NCBI GenBank assembly: GCA_015680685.1
Contig: MNCI01010030.1
Location: forward strand, 31,407 to 95,406
Length of the DNA stretch: 64,000 nucleotides
Direction: 5' to 3'
Origin: Gnetum montanum
Taxonomy: Eukaryota; Streptophyta; Gnetopsida; Gnetales; Gnetaceae
The notes below the pieces were generated by a model, which saw only the letters and a program-made list of their open reading frames with translations, had not been told where the DNA came from and did no database searches. Position numbers and translations under genes: made by a program. This document shows, piece by piece, positions 46,290 through 56,795 of this stretch. Each line of letters opens with the position of its first letter. Positions within the stretch are counted from its first letter, which is position 1.

Positions 46290-49200
46290 TCATGGGTTGT
46301 CTCTATTCACATCATCTTTTCCTTTCATTTCTACATCATTTCTTTTCACATCACCTTCCCCTACATTGTCCTCTACTGATTCTTCATTCCTTCCCTCTAT
46401 AGGCCTTGTGCCCTCATCTAGAGCCTACATCGTAAGGGTGAAGCGGTCAGCAAGGGCAACAAATGCAAACTACAATAGAGCATAAGCATTAACATGGTAG
46501 AAAGCAACTAACCTGAGAAGGGCCTATGTCCATCTCAAAGGGTATCTAGTCTAAACTGGGCCCATGGTGACACCAAACCTCCTCTACCATGATGTCCACC
46601 CAACGCCTGTTGCTTGGTTCAACGTCCACAGTAGCTCTCTCCCTTTCGACAGTTTTCCACCTTGGTGGTTCTGAGGAAAAGGAGACGATTGCAGTCTCTC
46701 CTATGGAAAGGTCCACTTCCAGGTCAGGAGATTCCATAACCTTTATCTACTCCTTGAACTTGGCATAGGCCTCAGAAGCATCAATGGCATTTACGAATGC
46801 TTCATATGTAAATGCCTCCATAGAAGCGTCCTTGTACATTTTACGATGGGTGGCATTTTGTCATTTATACATGTGTTTATGATTTCTCTGGGACTACACC
46901 CATTCATAAACCTTGGCATTGAAGTCTTTCAAATCTTGACACTTCTGGGCTAGCAAGTCCATTTGCATCTATTGCTCTATTATTTCACGAGTGGCTTCAA
47001 CATTCTAACACGTGACTGTCCAAAACCTAGCGTAGTCTATTATAGCTGTGCACTAGTCCTCATTATTAGTGTCGTAGGCTATGAGGAACTTGTTCCTTGA
47101 CTTGAGATCCTCCACCTCGGTGATCAAATCAACCTCCCTTTGCTCAGCCCTTTAGACCTATTTCCACACATCCTTGTTAATGTGCTTATACTCCCACAAG
47201 GAGCATGCCAAGTGCAAAATGCATTTGCAAGCCTCATCGTATGCACAACGAGACACCTCGATCACTTCAGGTGGGAATGTAGGCACGACACTGACTTTCA
47301 AAGGCTGTGCCAGGTCCCATTTGAGTTGAGAGGCTACCATGACACAAAGAGCGTAGCAATCATGTTAGCATAGCAAGATCAAAAAACTCAAGGAATTCTA
47401 GCATAATAACATGAGAGCACCTAATACTACTACTTACCCATGTCAAGGTCTACCTGTTGGAGGTGGTTGATCATGTCGTCAATGATTCCCTGCACAAATG
47501 TAATCTTATCAAGGATCTTGGCTCACAACTCCATGCGAATGGGAGAGGGTCCTGCAGCATCATAAGTAGAACTTCTTACATAACTAAACATATTAGCAAT
47601 GGCTGAAATGGACTAAGATAAGGCAAACAAATTACCAAACTCACCAACATCTGATTGTGATCTCCCTTCTTGCTGATGCAAGATGATGGTGGTAACCTTG
47701 GTAGAGATCCCTACCAAGTTTGTACAGACCTCTTCCTCATGTGTTGGTGCCTTTCCTTTTAGGAAATCAATGTCTTTTTTATTCAAGAAAGACTCCTCTT
47801 CATTAGTAGGAGGATTCTCCGTAACAAGAAGAGCTCCTACCTTAGCGACAATGGTTCTTCCCTTCTTGACTGGGGCCCTTTCTTCCGAGACTGGGGCCTC
47901 CGTGTCTTTATCCATCATCCCCGTCTTAGGGGCCAACACCTCTTTGTCATCTTCTTCTTCTTCTTCTTCTTCCTCTACCAGCAAAGAAACATGTTTGCAT
48001 TAGTCCAAAACAAGTTAGATTAAAATAGGTACTACACTACTCCATGCCACCTAGCATAGCAGAGTGTAGCAAACAATAATAAGGTAAGCATTAGAAAAAA
48101 GCATTTACCAATGGGGGTTTGAATCCTCTAATGTTTAAGCTACAGTCTCCACCCCTCCTCTTCCTCCACACAAAAGGTTTCCTCAACTGGGGGAGGCCTC
48201 TTCCACTACAACTTTTTGGGCATAGTCTCAACTATGAGACGTTCCCCCCACGACACACTACCAGCTACAGTAGGGGGCATCTCTCCTATGCTGTCCTGGC
48301 CATGAACATTGCGAGCCACCCGATCCTTAGTTGTCATAGAGAATGACTCCCTAATCATTTCTGGGGGATCTTGGGCTCGGGTGGTCTAGAGGATCTAGTG
48401 AATCCAAGGTTTGTAAATCTAGTGGAGATTTCGCATGACCCAGGCTCCATTCTCATGAACCACCAAGAACTCCATGAAGCTCTTTAGAGAGGCTATGTAG
48501 AAGGAATAATGTATGTTAGAAAGGGACTGCAATTTTTGATGGAGTCCCAAGATTTTAGCCTACAAGACTTTACATAGAAAGCTAGCCCAGTTGTAATGGG
48601 CCCCCTATTCTATGACCTCATGCATTATCTAGTCCTATTCAATCCCTAGGACCTTCCCCTGGGTAAGTAGTTTGGGGAATGCACGAGCATGGAAGATAGG
48701 GTAGATCCCATTTGTGGGCCCATTTTTAAGCTTTTCCATGGGGAGCCCTTTTCACTTCTTAGCAATCCCCAGCCACTCCTGAATGTCCTTCTTCTGAAGG
48801 GTTAGCTCCCTCTTGCCCTTTGAATCTATGAGAACACCTTCAGCAGGAACATCGAACAGGTCCACGAACAGCTGATCATTGATTTCAATGACCACCTATA
48901 CTCCTTGTATGCATGTACGGAAGCATCCTGCCTTTTTAGAAAGGGAAAGCATCTTGATGGCAGGAATGCTCAGATTTGGGGCTAGGAATAGATGCATAAG
49001 CCTAGCCTTTTGGATGTTCTAGACCAAGCAGTCTAAAGCCGCATGGTTTATCCAGCGTTGGCTCATTTCTACTTCACTGTATTTGAAGTAGATGTTTGCC
49101 CCCTGTGTCTCAGCGGTTACCACCATCACCTCCTTGGTCTTCTTCATCCCTGCAATAGTTTCATAAAAACATTTAGCATAAAAATGCAAAAAATACAAAG

Positions 49201-50721
49201 ATTGCAAAGGCACATAAGCATGCGACACTTACTATTTGACCTACCAGGCCTGTATGATAACAGAAATGGTGGAAGGTCAACCAAAACTTGTTCAACCATG
49301 ATCAATTTGTAAGGTTCTGCCCACTCCTCATCCAACCAACCCTAACCCTTGCACTAACTGTAGGAAATAGAATACATGCCTGGGTAGGTGTGGTATTCAC
49401 CCCCACATTGACAGATCACACCCAGCCACAGGTTTTTAGCAAAAGAGAACTCTTGTAGGGCTATCTGTGGTGTAGCCAGCAAAACCGGTAGGTTGTGAAC
49501 CCCATCCTTGTTGATGAGGAACTTGGTAACAAACACATACTGTTAGCATTAGGCCAATATCACCAACGTCACACAAACACAGTGGAACAAGGTTGCAAAA
49601 CTCACACGCCAACATAGTAGATAATTCCCTATGGGTTTTGGAAACATGTCACTATATAACGTGTGATGAATAATGTGTTGTAACGGTGGTAGCAGCTGTA
49701 CTTAGGAATTTCCTAGATCCAAGCCAGATGCCTTAGCCCTATGGGGCATTGACTAGATCCTTCTCCCTACCTGCTCATGATTGCCCCATCGATCAAAAAC
49801 CTCAGAATGCCCTGACTTGCACTAGGAAAAATGACTTCTGTTATGCCAGCCGCCTCCTCCTCGTCTAGGGATGACCAAATGATCACACTGAAGTGGTCAA
49901 GGAGAAATTGTAAGAAGTCCTATGCCCCTTTCCTAAAAGATATCCCCTACTCTCCCACATGTATCTGGGAAGGAGGATCATTGGCCACAGGTTTGTTCAC
50001 ATGACACAGGACCCCTCTAATTTCTAAAATAATCAGGATTGGCCTTAGCCCCATCCTGCACAACACAACAAGCAAGTGTTAGCATCATGTCTAAGTACAA
50101 TACACACGCAACATAACAACACTTAGTAGTTCATGCATATAGCATAGGATAACCCTCTTCTTGTGCAAAGCGTAGCGAGAACATGAAAATGCTAGCTAGC
50201 AAAAATAACCTAGCATAGCAATAGAGCAATTAACCCTAACACGGTGATTAACAATACGCCCTAACAGAACATGTGTCACACTATCACATTGCGCATGGCT
50301 CAACCCTCCCCTAGGTCCCATGTTATGCCATTCGAAATCCAAGTAACTTAAACTACTTGAACCCCCACGGTTATGACAACTGCAATAGTGGTGGTTTAAG
50401 CCACCTTGCATGCAACAATGGTGTAATGTTTATGCGCTCGCCATGGCCAAAATGGCAACAACAATGAAGAAAAGGCCAAAACAATGTGATGATAGAACAC
50501 AAAGGTGGCTAAAAATAGGATGCAAAATAAAATTAGAGAACAACAGAAGTAAAAAAAATGATAATAGAATTGTGGAAAAATAGAGGAAGCATGGTAGCCT
50601 ATCAAGTCAATGGCATGTCCTTCCGCACTACGACACATGCTTGTGTCATGTGCCCTAGGGTTTTCTTCACCTCCTTAACCTTTGCAAGTGTCAAATGCAT
50701 GCGTCCCTTCTTCGAAGCCAT
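46290..50721 (-). CDS. Antisense multi-exon gene, third element type
   Basis: The ATG at 50721 gives MASKKGRMHLTLAKVKEVKK, followed by a stop soon after, then intron 1. Exon 2 starts at 50055 after GTTGTGCAG and has LRPILIILEIRGVLCHV and FRKGA, FLQFLLDHFSVIIWSSLDEEE, an FCP1/NIF-like pattern without the catalytic DxD. Later exons include YVFVTKFLINKDGVHNLPVL (from 49540), GWLDEEWAEPYKLIMVEQVL, and a block near 49160-48500 with FVDLFDVPAEGVLI, IQEWLGIAKK and FHARAFPKLLTQGKVLGI that matches exon 4 at 14671-15758. An acidic run of eight Glu lies near 47970. The last exon ends in TGA at 46290-46292 after EDNVGEGDVKRNDVEMKG. Stops are scattered, so this copy is decayed. Exon borders are by eye. 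Confidence 0.62.
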
Positions 50722-51030
50722 CATCTTGCTCACAGATTTCTTTTCCTCATCGCTGTGCAGAAAATCGCCTTGCTCGCTATTAGCACAATCGCTCTAAAAT
50801 CACCTTGTGCTCTGAATATGGGCTCTGCGCTTGTACAGTGAGAATGACAAGCTTACCAAGGTTTAATCCTTATTTATGATCATAATGGTAAAAAGGTGAA
50901 ACTTTTCACTCTCTCTCTCTGTTTAATACAGAGTGCACCGTAAAATGTAGCATGCTTTCCATGACATCGTAGCACTATTAGCATTAAAACCTTGACACGC
51001 TCCAAGATAACTACTTACTTTTCAGAAAAA
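50722..51030 (-). promoter_or_regulatory. Likely promoter of the antisense gene, with GA repeat
   Basis: On the minus strand CATAAATA (50871-50878) lies about 150 bp upstream of the ATG, and an AGAGAGAGAGAG tract lies at 50913-50925. The related fragments at 54450 and 60040 have the GA tract and CATAAGTAGGGG in the same order. GA tracts are common in plant promoters. Confidence 0.45.
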
Positions 51031-51391
51031 TGAAAATATATATATATTTTTGATTATCCCAGTCCAAAAGATCTTAAACTATCATGTTTTGATCTGTCAT
51101 ACGTTTGTAGTCTACCATGACACTAGACTAGAAATCTCATGTTTTTGTGTTGGAAGTTTTACATTTTCTCCTTAGCAGCATCACATTTTTGCATTGACAA
51201 ATTTACATTTCCTATTTTAGTAGCTCTGCATCTCCATGCCATAATGGTCTGCCATGACTTTAAACTAGCAAAATTTCAATCACTACATCATACTTCGCTA
51301 GTTACATCTCATCATTGCTTTGCAAGTTTTCATTATACACGATTGCTACCAACAGGTGCCTCTTAAACAAGCTTTCGTCTCATTTTGATAG
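51031..51391 (+). promoter_or_regulatory. Minisatellite and putative intron acceptor before RT
   Basis: After an AT dinucleotide run (51037-51048), units such as AGATCTTAAACTATCATG and CATGACTTTAAACTAGC occur. The region ends CATTTTGATAG (AG at 51390-51391) before GTTAAGCAGAAAATGGAAATCC. The inverted RT copy has CTTTTATCTTAG and TTGGTAG before GTCGAGCAAGAGATGAAAGTCC. This supports a spliced protease-RT intron. Confidence 0.5.
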
Positions 51392-53618
51392 GTTAAGCAG
51401 AAAATGGAAATCCATCATGATCTCAGAAATTCCACATGGCAAGCTTGTGAGACTACTAAACCTAGACCTGATCGACTGGGGTTCAACCGCAGCTACCACC
51501 ATAGCATCCTTAGAAACATTCCCAGACTAGCCCTAGAATCTAGTCCAAAACCTAGATTTAGAGGCTAGGGATGTAACTAAGGACCCTCTCGTTGAGACTC
51601 CTATGACCACATCCAAGGTAGAAGTAAGAATGTTAAAGCTTAGCTCCCTCCTAGATGCACAAACACATGAAAATCTAGCCAAGATTCTGCAAGACAACAT
51701 CAAAGTCTTTGCATGGTCGTATAGCGACATGCCAAGTTTAGATCTAAGGCTGATACAACACAACATCATTCTAGACCCGTGCATGAAGGTAGTCAAGAAG
51801 AAGGCTCATAAAGTCAAGCTAGAAATCGCACTAGCTGTAAGGGATGAAATCACCAAGCTATAACAAGCTAGTTTCATCCGTGCAATTGATTATTCGGCAT
51901 GGGTGTCCAACATCATTGTGGTTTCTAAGAAAATAGGAGGAATAAAAATATTAATAAACTTATGGGACCTAAACAAGGTGACGATCAAAAATGATTTCCC
52001 ACTTCCAAGCATCGATCAACTCATTGAAACTATGGTTGGTCATACTCTATTATCCTTCATGGATGGCTTTTTTGGCTACAAACAAACTCACATCAACCTA
52101 AAGAATCAACTAAAAATGACCTTCATGACTCCATGGAGGACCTTTTGTTACACCATGATGCCTTTTGGGCTCAAGAACACTGGAGCAACCTACTAGCAAG
52201 CCATGAACTACATCTTCAGTGACTACATCCTAGAAACATTAAATGAATACATGGATGATATAGTAGTCAAGTCCAAGGAGTCAACTGATCACCCACGTGA
52301 TCTAGGTGTAGTCCTTAAATTTTTTCAAATGCATGATCTATGCATTAATCCTAAGAAGTGTGTCTTCGGTGTGAAAATCGGATGCATGTAAGGGTTCATA
52401 GTATCGAAGGCTGGAATAAGGGTGGACCCTAACAAAGTCAAGGCCATCATCAACCTGGCACCTCCCACAAACCTTAAGGAGTTACGTGGCTGGCAAGGTA
52501 GAGTACAATTCATCTGAAGGTTTATAGCAAAGTTGACTGACAAGTTACACCCCATACAACATCTTCTAAAGAAAGGGGTTAACTTTGAATGGACAACCCA
52601 ATGTCAACGAGCCTTCGATAACTTGAAGGAAGAGCTTTCACACCTCCCAATTGTGCATCCACAAAAAAGGGATAAGCCTTTCTTCATTTACCTTTCCACC
52701 TCTGACACATCTATCACAACACTGCTATGTCAGAAATGAGACGACGGATTTGAGATACCAATGTACTACCTGAGTCATGCATTAATAGCATCTAAGGTGA
52801 AATACAATGAAGTAGAGAGGCATTGCCTTTCCTTAGTGTTTGTACTAAAAATGTGGAGGCACTATCTATTTCTTAGTGTAGTCAACATCATTTGCAAAAG
52901 CAACATACTCCAAGCTATCACTAACAACCTCTATGAAAGTAGCAAGATAGCCCGATGGAAAGCAATAACCGCAGAGTTTGACCTACACTATGTAAGCCAG
53001 TTGTTGACCAAGGCTCAAGCCATAGCAACGCAACTTACAGCCTCACGCATCGACGACCATGCAACCATAGATCCGAAATTCCTAGATGAGCATGTTGGAA
53101 ATATCAACATCATTCCATCGCACCTAGAAGCTACTCTACACTTTGACTGTGCCTCAACCGCACAAGGAGGTAGCATAGGTGTTGTCATTACATTTCCCTC
53201 TGTGGAAATTTATCTATTTGCATATCATTTCATGTTCCCTTGCACCAAAAATATGGTAGAGTATGAGAGGCTACTCAAAGGCCTCTCAGTTGCCTAAGCA
53301 CTGCATTTACAACACTTGGCAATTTACGATGATTTGCAACTAGTTGTGAATCAAATCACTGAGGTCTATGCCTACAAAGCTACATACCTACGACCCGACT
53401 ACAACCTAGCAAAAATCATGCTTAAGCAATTTGCAACCATAGATGTTCAACACGTGCCATGCAATGAGAACACCATGGCAGATGCCTTAGCCACCCTTGC
53501 ATTAAGAATTCCACCACACTCATTTGCAAGTTTGCCGACTTCAATTGTCGAATGTACTGATCCTATCACTCAGGTGGGACATGTGGCCTCTATCAATGCT
53601 ACAAAAAGGCCCTTATGA
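51392..53618 (+). pseudogene. Reverse transcriptase with two RNase H domains
   Basis: This copies element RNA into DNA and removes the RNA strand. RT starts with HGKLVRLLNLDLIDWGST and continues through VFAWSYSDMPSLD, FIRAIDYSAWVSNIIVVSKK, LPSIDQLIE, FMDGFFGYKQ and MMPFGLKNTGATY to the catalytic YMDD at 52248-52259 and LHPIQHLLKKGVNFEW. The first RNase H (52660-52900) has STSDTSITTLL and YYLSHALIASKVKYNEVE. The second (53140-53510) has LHFDCASTAQGGSIGVV, MVEYERLL, DDLQLVVNQ and HVPCNENTMADALATLA, the archaeal-type pattern of Tat elements. Stops at 51861, 52194, 52388, 52516, 52737 and 53296. Integrase is missing. Confidence 0.9.
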
Positions 53619-53654
53619 AGCAGGCAAGAATCTCGGAGCATTAGTTCATAGTAC

Positions 53655-54310
53655 CCGGCCATGTGGTCCTACTAGCATTAGGGGCATGGAGAGGTCGTGA
53701 TGGACTTTCATCTTTTGCTCGACCTACCAACCTAAGATAAAAGCCTAGTTAAGAGGCGTCTATTGGCAGAGATTGTGTATAGCGAAAACTTGTAAAGCAA
53801 TGAAGGGCTGCAACTTGCAAAATGTAACGATGTAAGATTGAAGGTTTCTAGTTTAAGGTCATGGCGGACTGCCAAGGCATAAGAGTATAGAACTGCTAAA
53901 GATGTAAAACTACTGATGCAAAGTGTAAAGCTATGGAACCATTAATATGAAAATTCCAAACTACTAGTTTAGTGTCATTTTGGAATGCCAAATTGTAACA
54001 TATAGAATCTTAACATGCAGGAAATGACAGTATGCAAAATAGGGAATTACAGGTATGAGAAGTGCCAAGCCGTTGATGCAAAAATGCGAATTGCTGACAT
54101 GAAAGCACAAAACTACTAGAATTTGCGACACTACCAATGTGGAAGAAGACATGAAAGACTATCTACATAAGAATATGGTATTATTAGTTTAACATCATTA
54201 TGGACTGCAAACCTAACAGGTCGAAACTGCTAGTTTAGTGTCTTTTCAGACCGTTAGAGGTGCAACTATGCTAGGATTGCTAGTTTAAGGTCATTTCAAA
54301 CTTGTAACGA
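53655..54310 (-). repeat. Inverted spacer minisatellite
   Basis: Read on the minus strand, the AAACTA-type units of the pre-RT spacer appear (for example CTTAAACTAG at 54275-54285). The left edge, CCATGTGGTCCTACTAG, is the start of RT in inverse orientation (compare 59147). The segment is nearly the same as 59147-59810. Confidence 0.7.
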
Positions 54311-54647
54311 AAATAAATATATATATATATATTTTGTTTTTGGGAAAGCAGAAAGTTGGCTTGAAGCGTGTCAAGGCTTTAATGCTAACAGTGCTACGAT
54401 GTCATGGTGAGCATGCTACACTGTTTGGCTCGATATGCATTAATTAGAGAGAGAGGGCGACAAGTTTTTCCATCTTGCCATCATGGCCATAAGTAGGGGT
54501 TAAGCCCTAGTAATTTTACCATTTTTTTCAATAAGAGCGTAGAGCCCACATTGGATCACAAGGTGATTTTGGAGAGAAAAGCAATTGTGTTAACGACTAG
54601 CAAGGTGAGTTCTTTGCAGCGAAGAGGGTGAATTTGTAGGTAGGGTA
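54311..54647 (+). promoter_or_regulatory. Promoter region of an antisense-gene copy
   Basis: Contains an AT run (54312-54333), GCTTGAAGCGTGTCAAGGC, a GAGAGAGAGG tract (54446-54457) and CATAAGTAGGGG. The same order, inverted, occurs at 50850-51030. It leads into the exon at 54648. Confidence 0.45.
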
Positions 54648-55516
54648 ATGGCTCCTAAGACTCATTAGGCACTTGCAAAGTTTTAGGAGGTGAAGAAGAC
54701 CCTAGGGCATGCAACACAATCGTGCGTTGTAACGTAGAGAAGCACACCATTGACTTAGTAGGTTACTATGTTTCCTTCACCTTTTCATTTTGTGTCTTAT
54801 GTTGTTCTCTACTCTCGTTTTGCATCTTGTTTGTTTTGCATTCATTTTTGGCTGTCTATTTTTTCTATGGTCACATCATTTTGGCCTTTGCATTTCCACT
54901 GTCACTATTTTGGTCATGGCAGATGCATAAACGCTACGTCATAGTTGCATGTAAGGCTGCTTAAACTACCGCCGCCGCAGTTGCCATAATCGTGGGGGCT
55001 GGGGCAATTTAAGTTTCTTGACTTTTGAATGTCATAATGTAGAACCCTTAGGAGGGCTAGGCCATGTGCGACGTGACAGTGTGACATGTATTTTGTTATG
55101 CCATATTATCAATTGTTCTATTGCTACGCTAGGTTTTTTGCCTGTTCTTGCTATGCTAGGCTTTCACGCCCTTGCTACGCTACGCAGAGGAAGAGGATTA
55201 TGCTATGCTGCTACTGTGTTGCATGTGTATTGCCTTTAGATGTGATGCCAACATTTGATGATTATGTTGTGCAGGGCTGGGTTGAGACCCAAGCTTATTG
55301 TTTTGGAAGTTAGAGGGGTCCTGTGTCATGTGGGCAGACCTATGGCTAATGCTCCTCCTCCCTAGATACGTATGGGAGAGTGAGGGGTCTAGTTCAGGCC
55401 AGGCGAACAAGACTTCCTGAAATTCCTCCTTTACCACTTTAGCATGATCATTTGGTCCTCCTTGGAGGGGGAGGAGGTAGCTGGCATAATTGAAGCTATT
55501 TTTCTTATGGCAAGCT
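54648..55516 (+). pseudogene. Antisense-gene fragment (exons 1-2), forward orientation
   Basis: Exon 1 (54648-54761) reads MAPKTH then VKKTLGHATQSC, parallel to the start at 50721, with stops. Intron 1 (54762-55274) ends GTTGTGCAG. Exon 2 (from 55275) reads LRPKLIVLEVRGVLCHVGRP, then FRPGEQDFLKFLLYHFSMII and WSSLEGEEVAGIIEAIF, the clearest FCP1/NIF-like match in the window; the motif I aspartates are Glu and Arg. Exon 2 is cut at 55516 by an LTR. Hydrophobic open frames near 54722-54964 fall in intron 1 and are not genes. Confidence 0.65.
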
Positions 55517-56636
55517 TGAAACACCACAAAATTTCAAGTGTTAGCATCTCGACTGCAGATTTTTCTAAGTGTCAGAACAATGACACTTTTAACACCTTGT
55601 AATACTACACTTTTACGCATTGTTACATGATGTTACGCACTATTACGCTACATAGCATAGTGTAACAGGGTGTTACGCTACGCTGTTACATGATGTTACG
55701 CTCCATAGCATAACGTAACACCCTGTTATGCGCTGTTACGCTACATAGCATAGCGTAACACCCTATTACGCTATGTTGTTATGCACTGTTACATGATGTT
55801 ACTCACTATTACATTGCATAGTGTAGCGTAACACCCTGTTATGCTACATTGTTATACCCTGTTACATGATGTTACGCACTGTTACACTTACGCTACGCTG
55901 TTATGCACTGTTACATGATCGTACATGTTGTTACATGATGTTACGTGTTGTTACATGTTGTTACCTACCGCACTAGGACATGGCATCAGATCTGCATTTT
56001 AGGCTAATCTTACCCTTATAAATACCTCTGTACCCTCTTTTTCGAGAAGAAGGAACGGAAGAAAAGGGGGGCAAATATATTTTTCTTTATTAGAAAAAGC
56101 ATTTTGGCATTTTAGCATTTTGGCCCTTAGCTCCATGGGTGAACGAGACCTAGAGCACACCACACTGGCAGAGAGGCACATTACATGGTATACTATGACC
56201 ACCGACTCAAGAGGCACAGTTTATCACAGTGAGCACCAGATTTCATAGCTCGACACCACCGAGGCTATGATTTTGCTCTTACTGTGGCTATTGTACACTT
56301 TGTTTACCTATACCCTTTTTCAGGGTGGTGTATCTTTTTTTTAAAACTATCTTTTTGGCTAATTATAGCATTTGTTCAGCATTGTTAAGCATTCAATCGT
56401 GTTCATTGGCCTATTACACACTTTAGCACATTTCTACTATTGTGCACATTGCATTTTATTTTATTATTTGCAAAAAGGATTATTGTATACCGATTAAGTC
56501 CTTGTCTGATCGACCAGACCATTCAGGGCACCTTGAATCTATTTTCTCCAGCAATGCCCTTGTGTGAATTCGGGGTTAGGTTATGTGCTCGAAGACCTCT
56601 TGGTTTTTCTAGCCACCGATGTTTTCTGTCGCTACA
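55517..56636 (+). repeat. LTR of a fourth type, module 1
   Basis: Starts TGAAACACCACAAAATTTCAAG and ends TTTTCTGTCGCTACA. U3 has about twenty GTTACGCTA/GTTACATGATGTTACGC units (55610-55960), TATAAATA at 56017-56024, and U5 has AAGTCCTTGTCTGATCGACC. It is inserted in exon 2 of the antisense-gene fragment. The end matches that of the solo LTRs in protease. Confidence 0.85.
55610..55960 (+). repeat. GTTACGCTA / GTTACATGATGTTACGC array in U3
   Basis: Tandem, partly palindromic units: GTTACGC, CTACATAGCATAGCGTAAC and GTTACATGATGTTAC alternate. The array ends about 60 bp before the TATA box. It is the fourth version of a TACGC-based U3 array in the window. Confidence 0.85.
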
Positions 56637-56641
56637 ATTTT

Positions 56642-56795
56642 TAGTGCTAGAAGGAGGGCCTGATTTTTTTGCATTTTCATACCTAGCATTTTCTCTATAT
56701 TTTTACATTTAGCCCTTTTTCTGCTACCAGAAAATTTAATCATTTTTCTATTTTTTTTCTACTACCGGCACATTTACTCATTTTTTCTAGTACCA
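56642..56795 (+). promoter_or_regulatory. Primer-binding site and start of 5' UTR
   Basis: TAGTGCTAGAAGGAGGGCC, with A for the second G of TGG, follows the LTR by five bases. The 5' UTR has T-rich CTACTACCGGCACATTTAC units, as at 63610-63940. It breaks at about 56795 into inverted integrase/RNase H sequence. Confidence 0.6.

Larger units (their letters stand above)
39914..53650 (+). mobile_element. Third element type, truncated after RNase H
   Basis: Order: LTR (39914-41530), primer site, 5' UTR, gag, protease, minisatellite, antisense gene, minisatellite, RT, RNase H, second RNase H. Integrase and a 3' LTR are missing; the sequence breaks at about 53650 into rearranged material. It independently shows the antisense gene between protease and RT. 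Confidence 0.85.

Noticed and set aside
54722-54964. Hydrophobic open frame resembling a small membrane protein (also at 60259-60558 and, antisense, 50396-50638)
   Set aside because: It falls in intron 1 of the antisense-gene copies, starts inside exon 1 in another frame, and its hydrophobic look comes from T-rich intron sequence.
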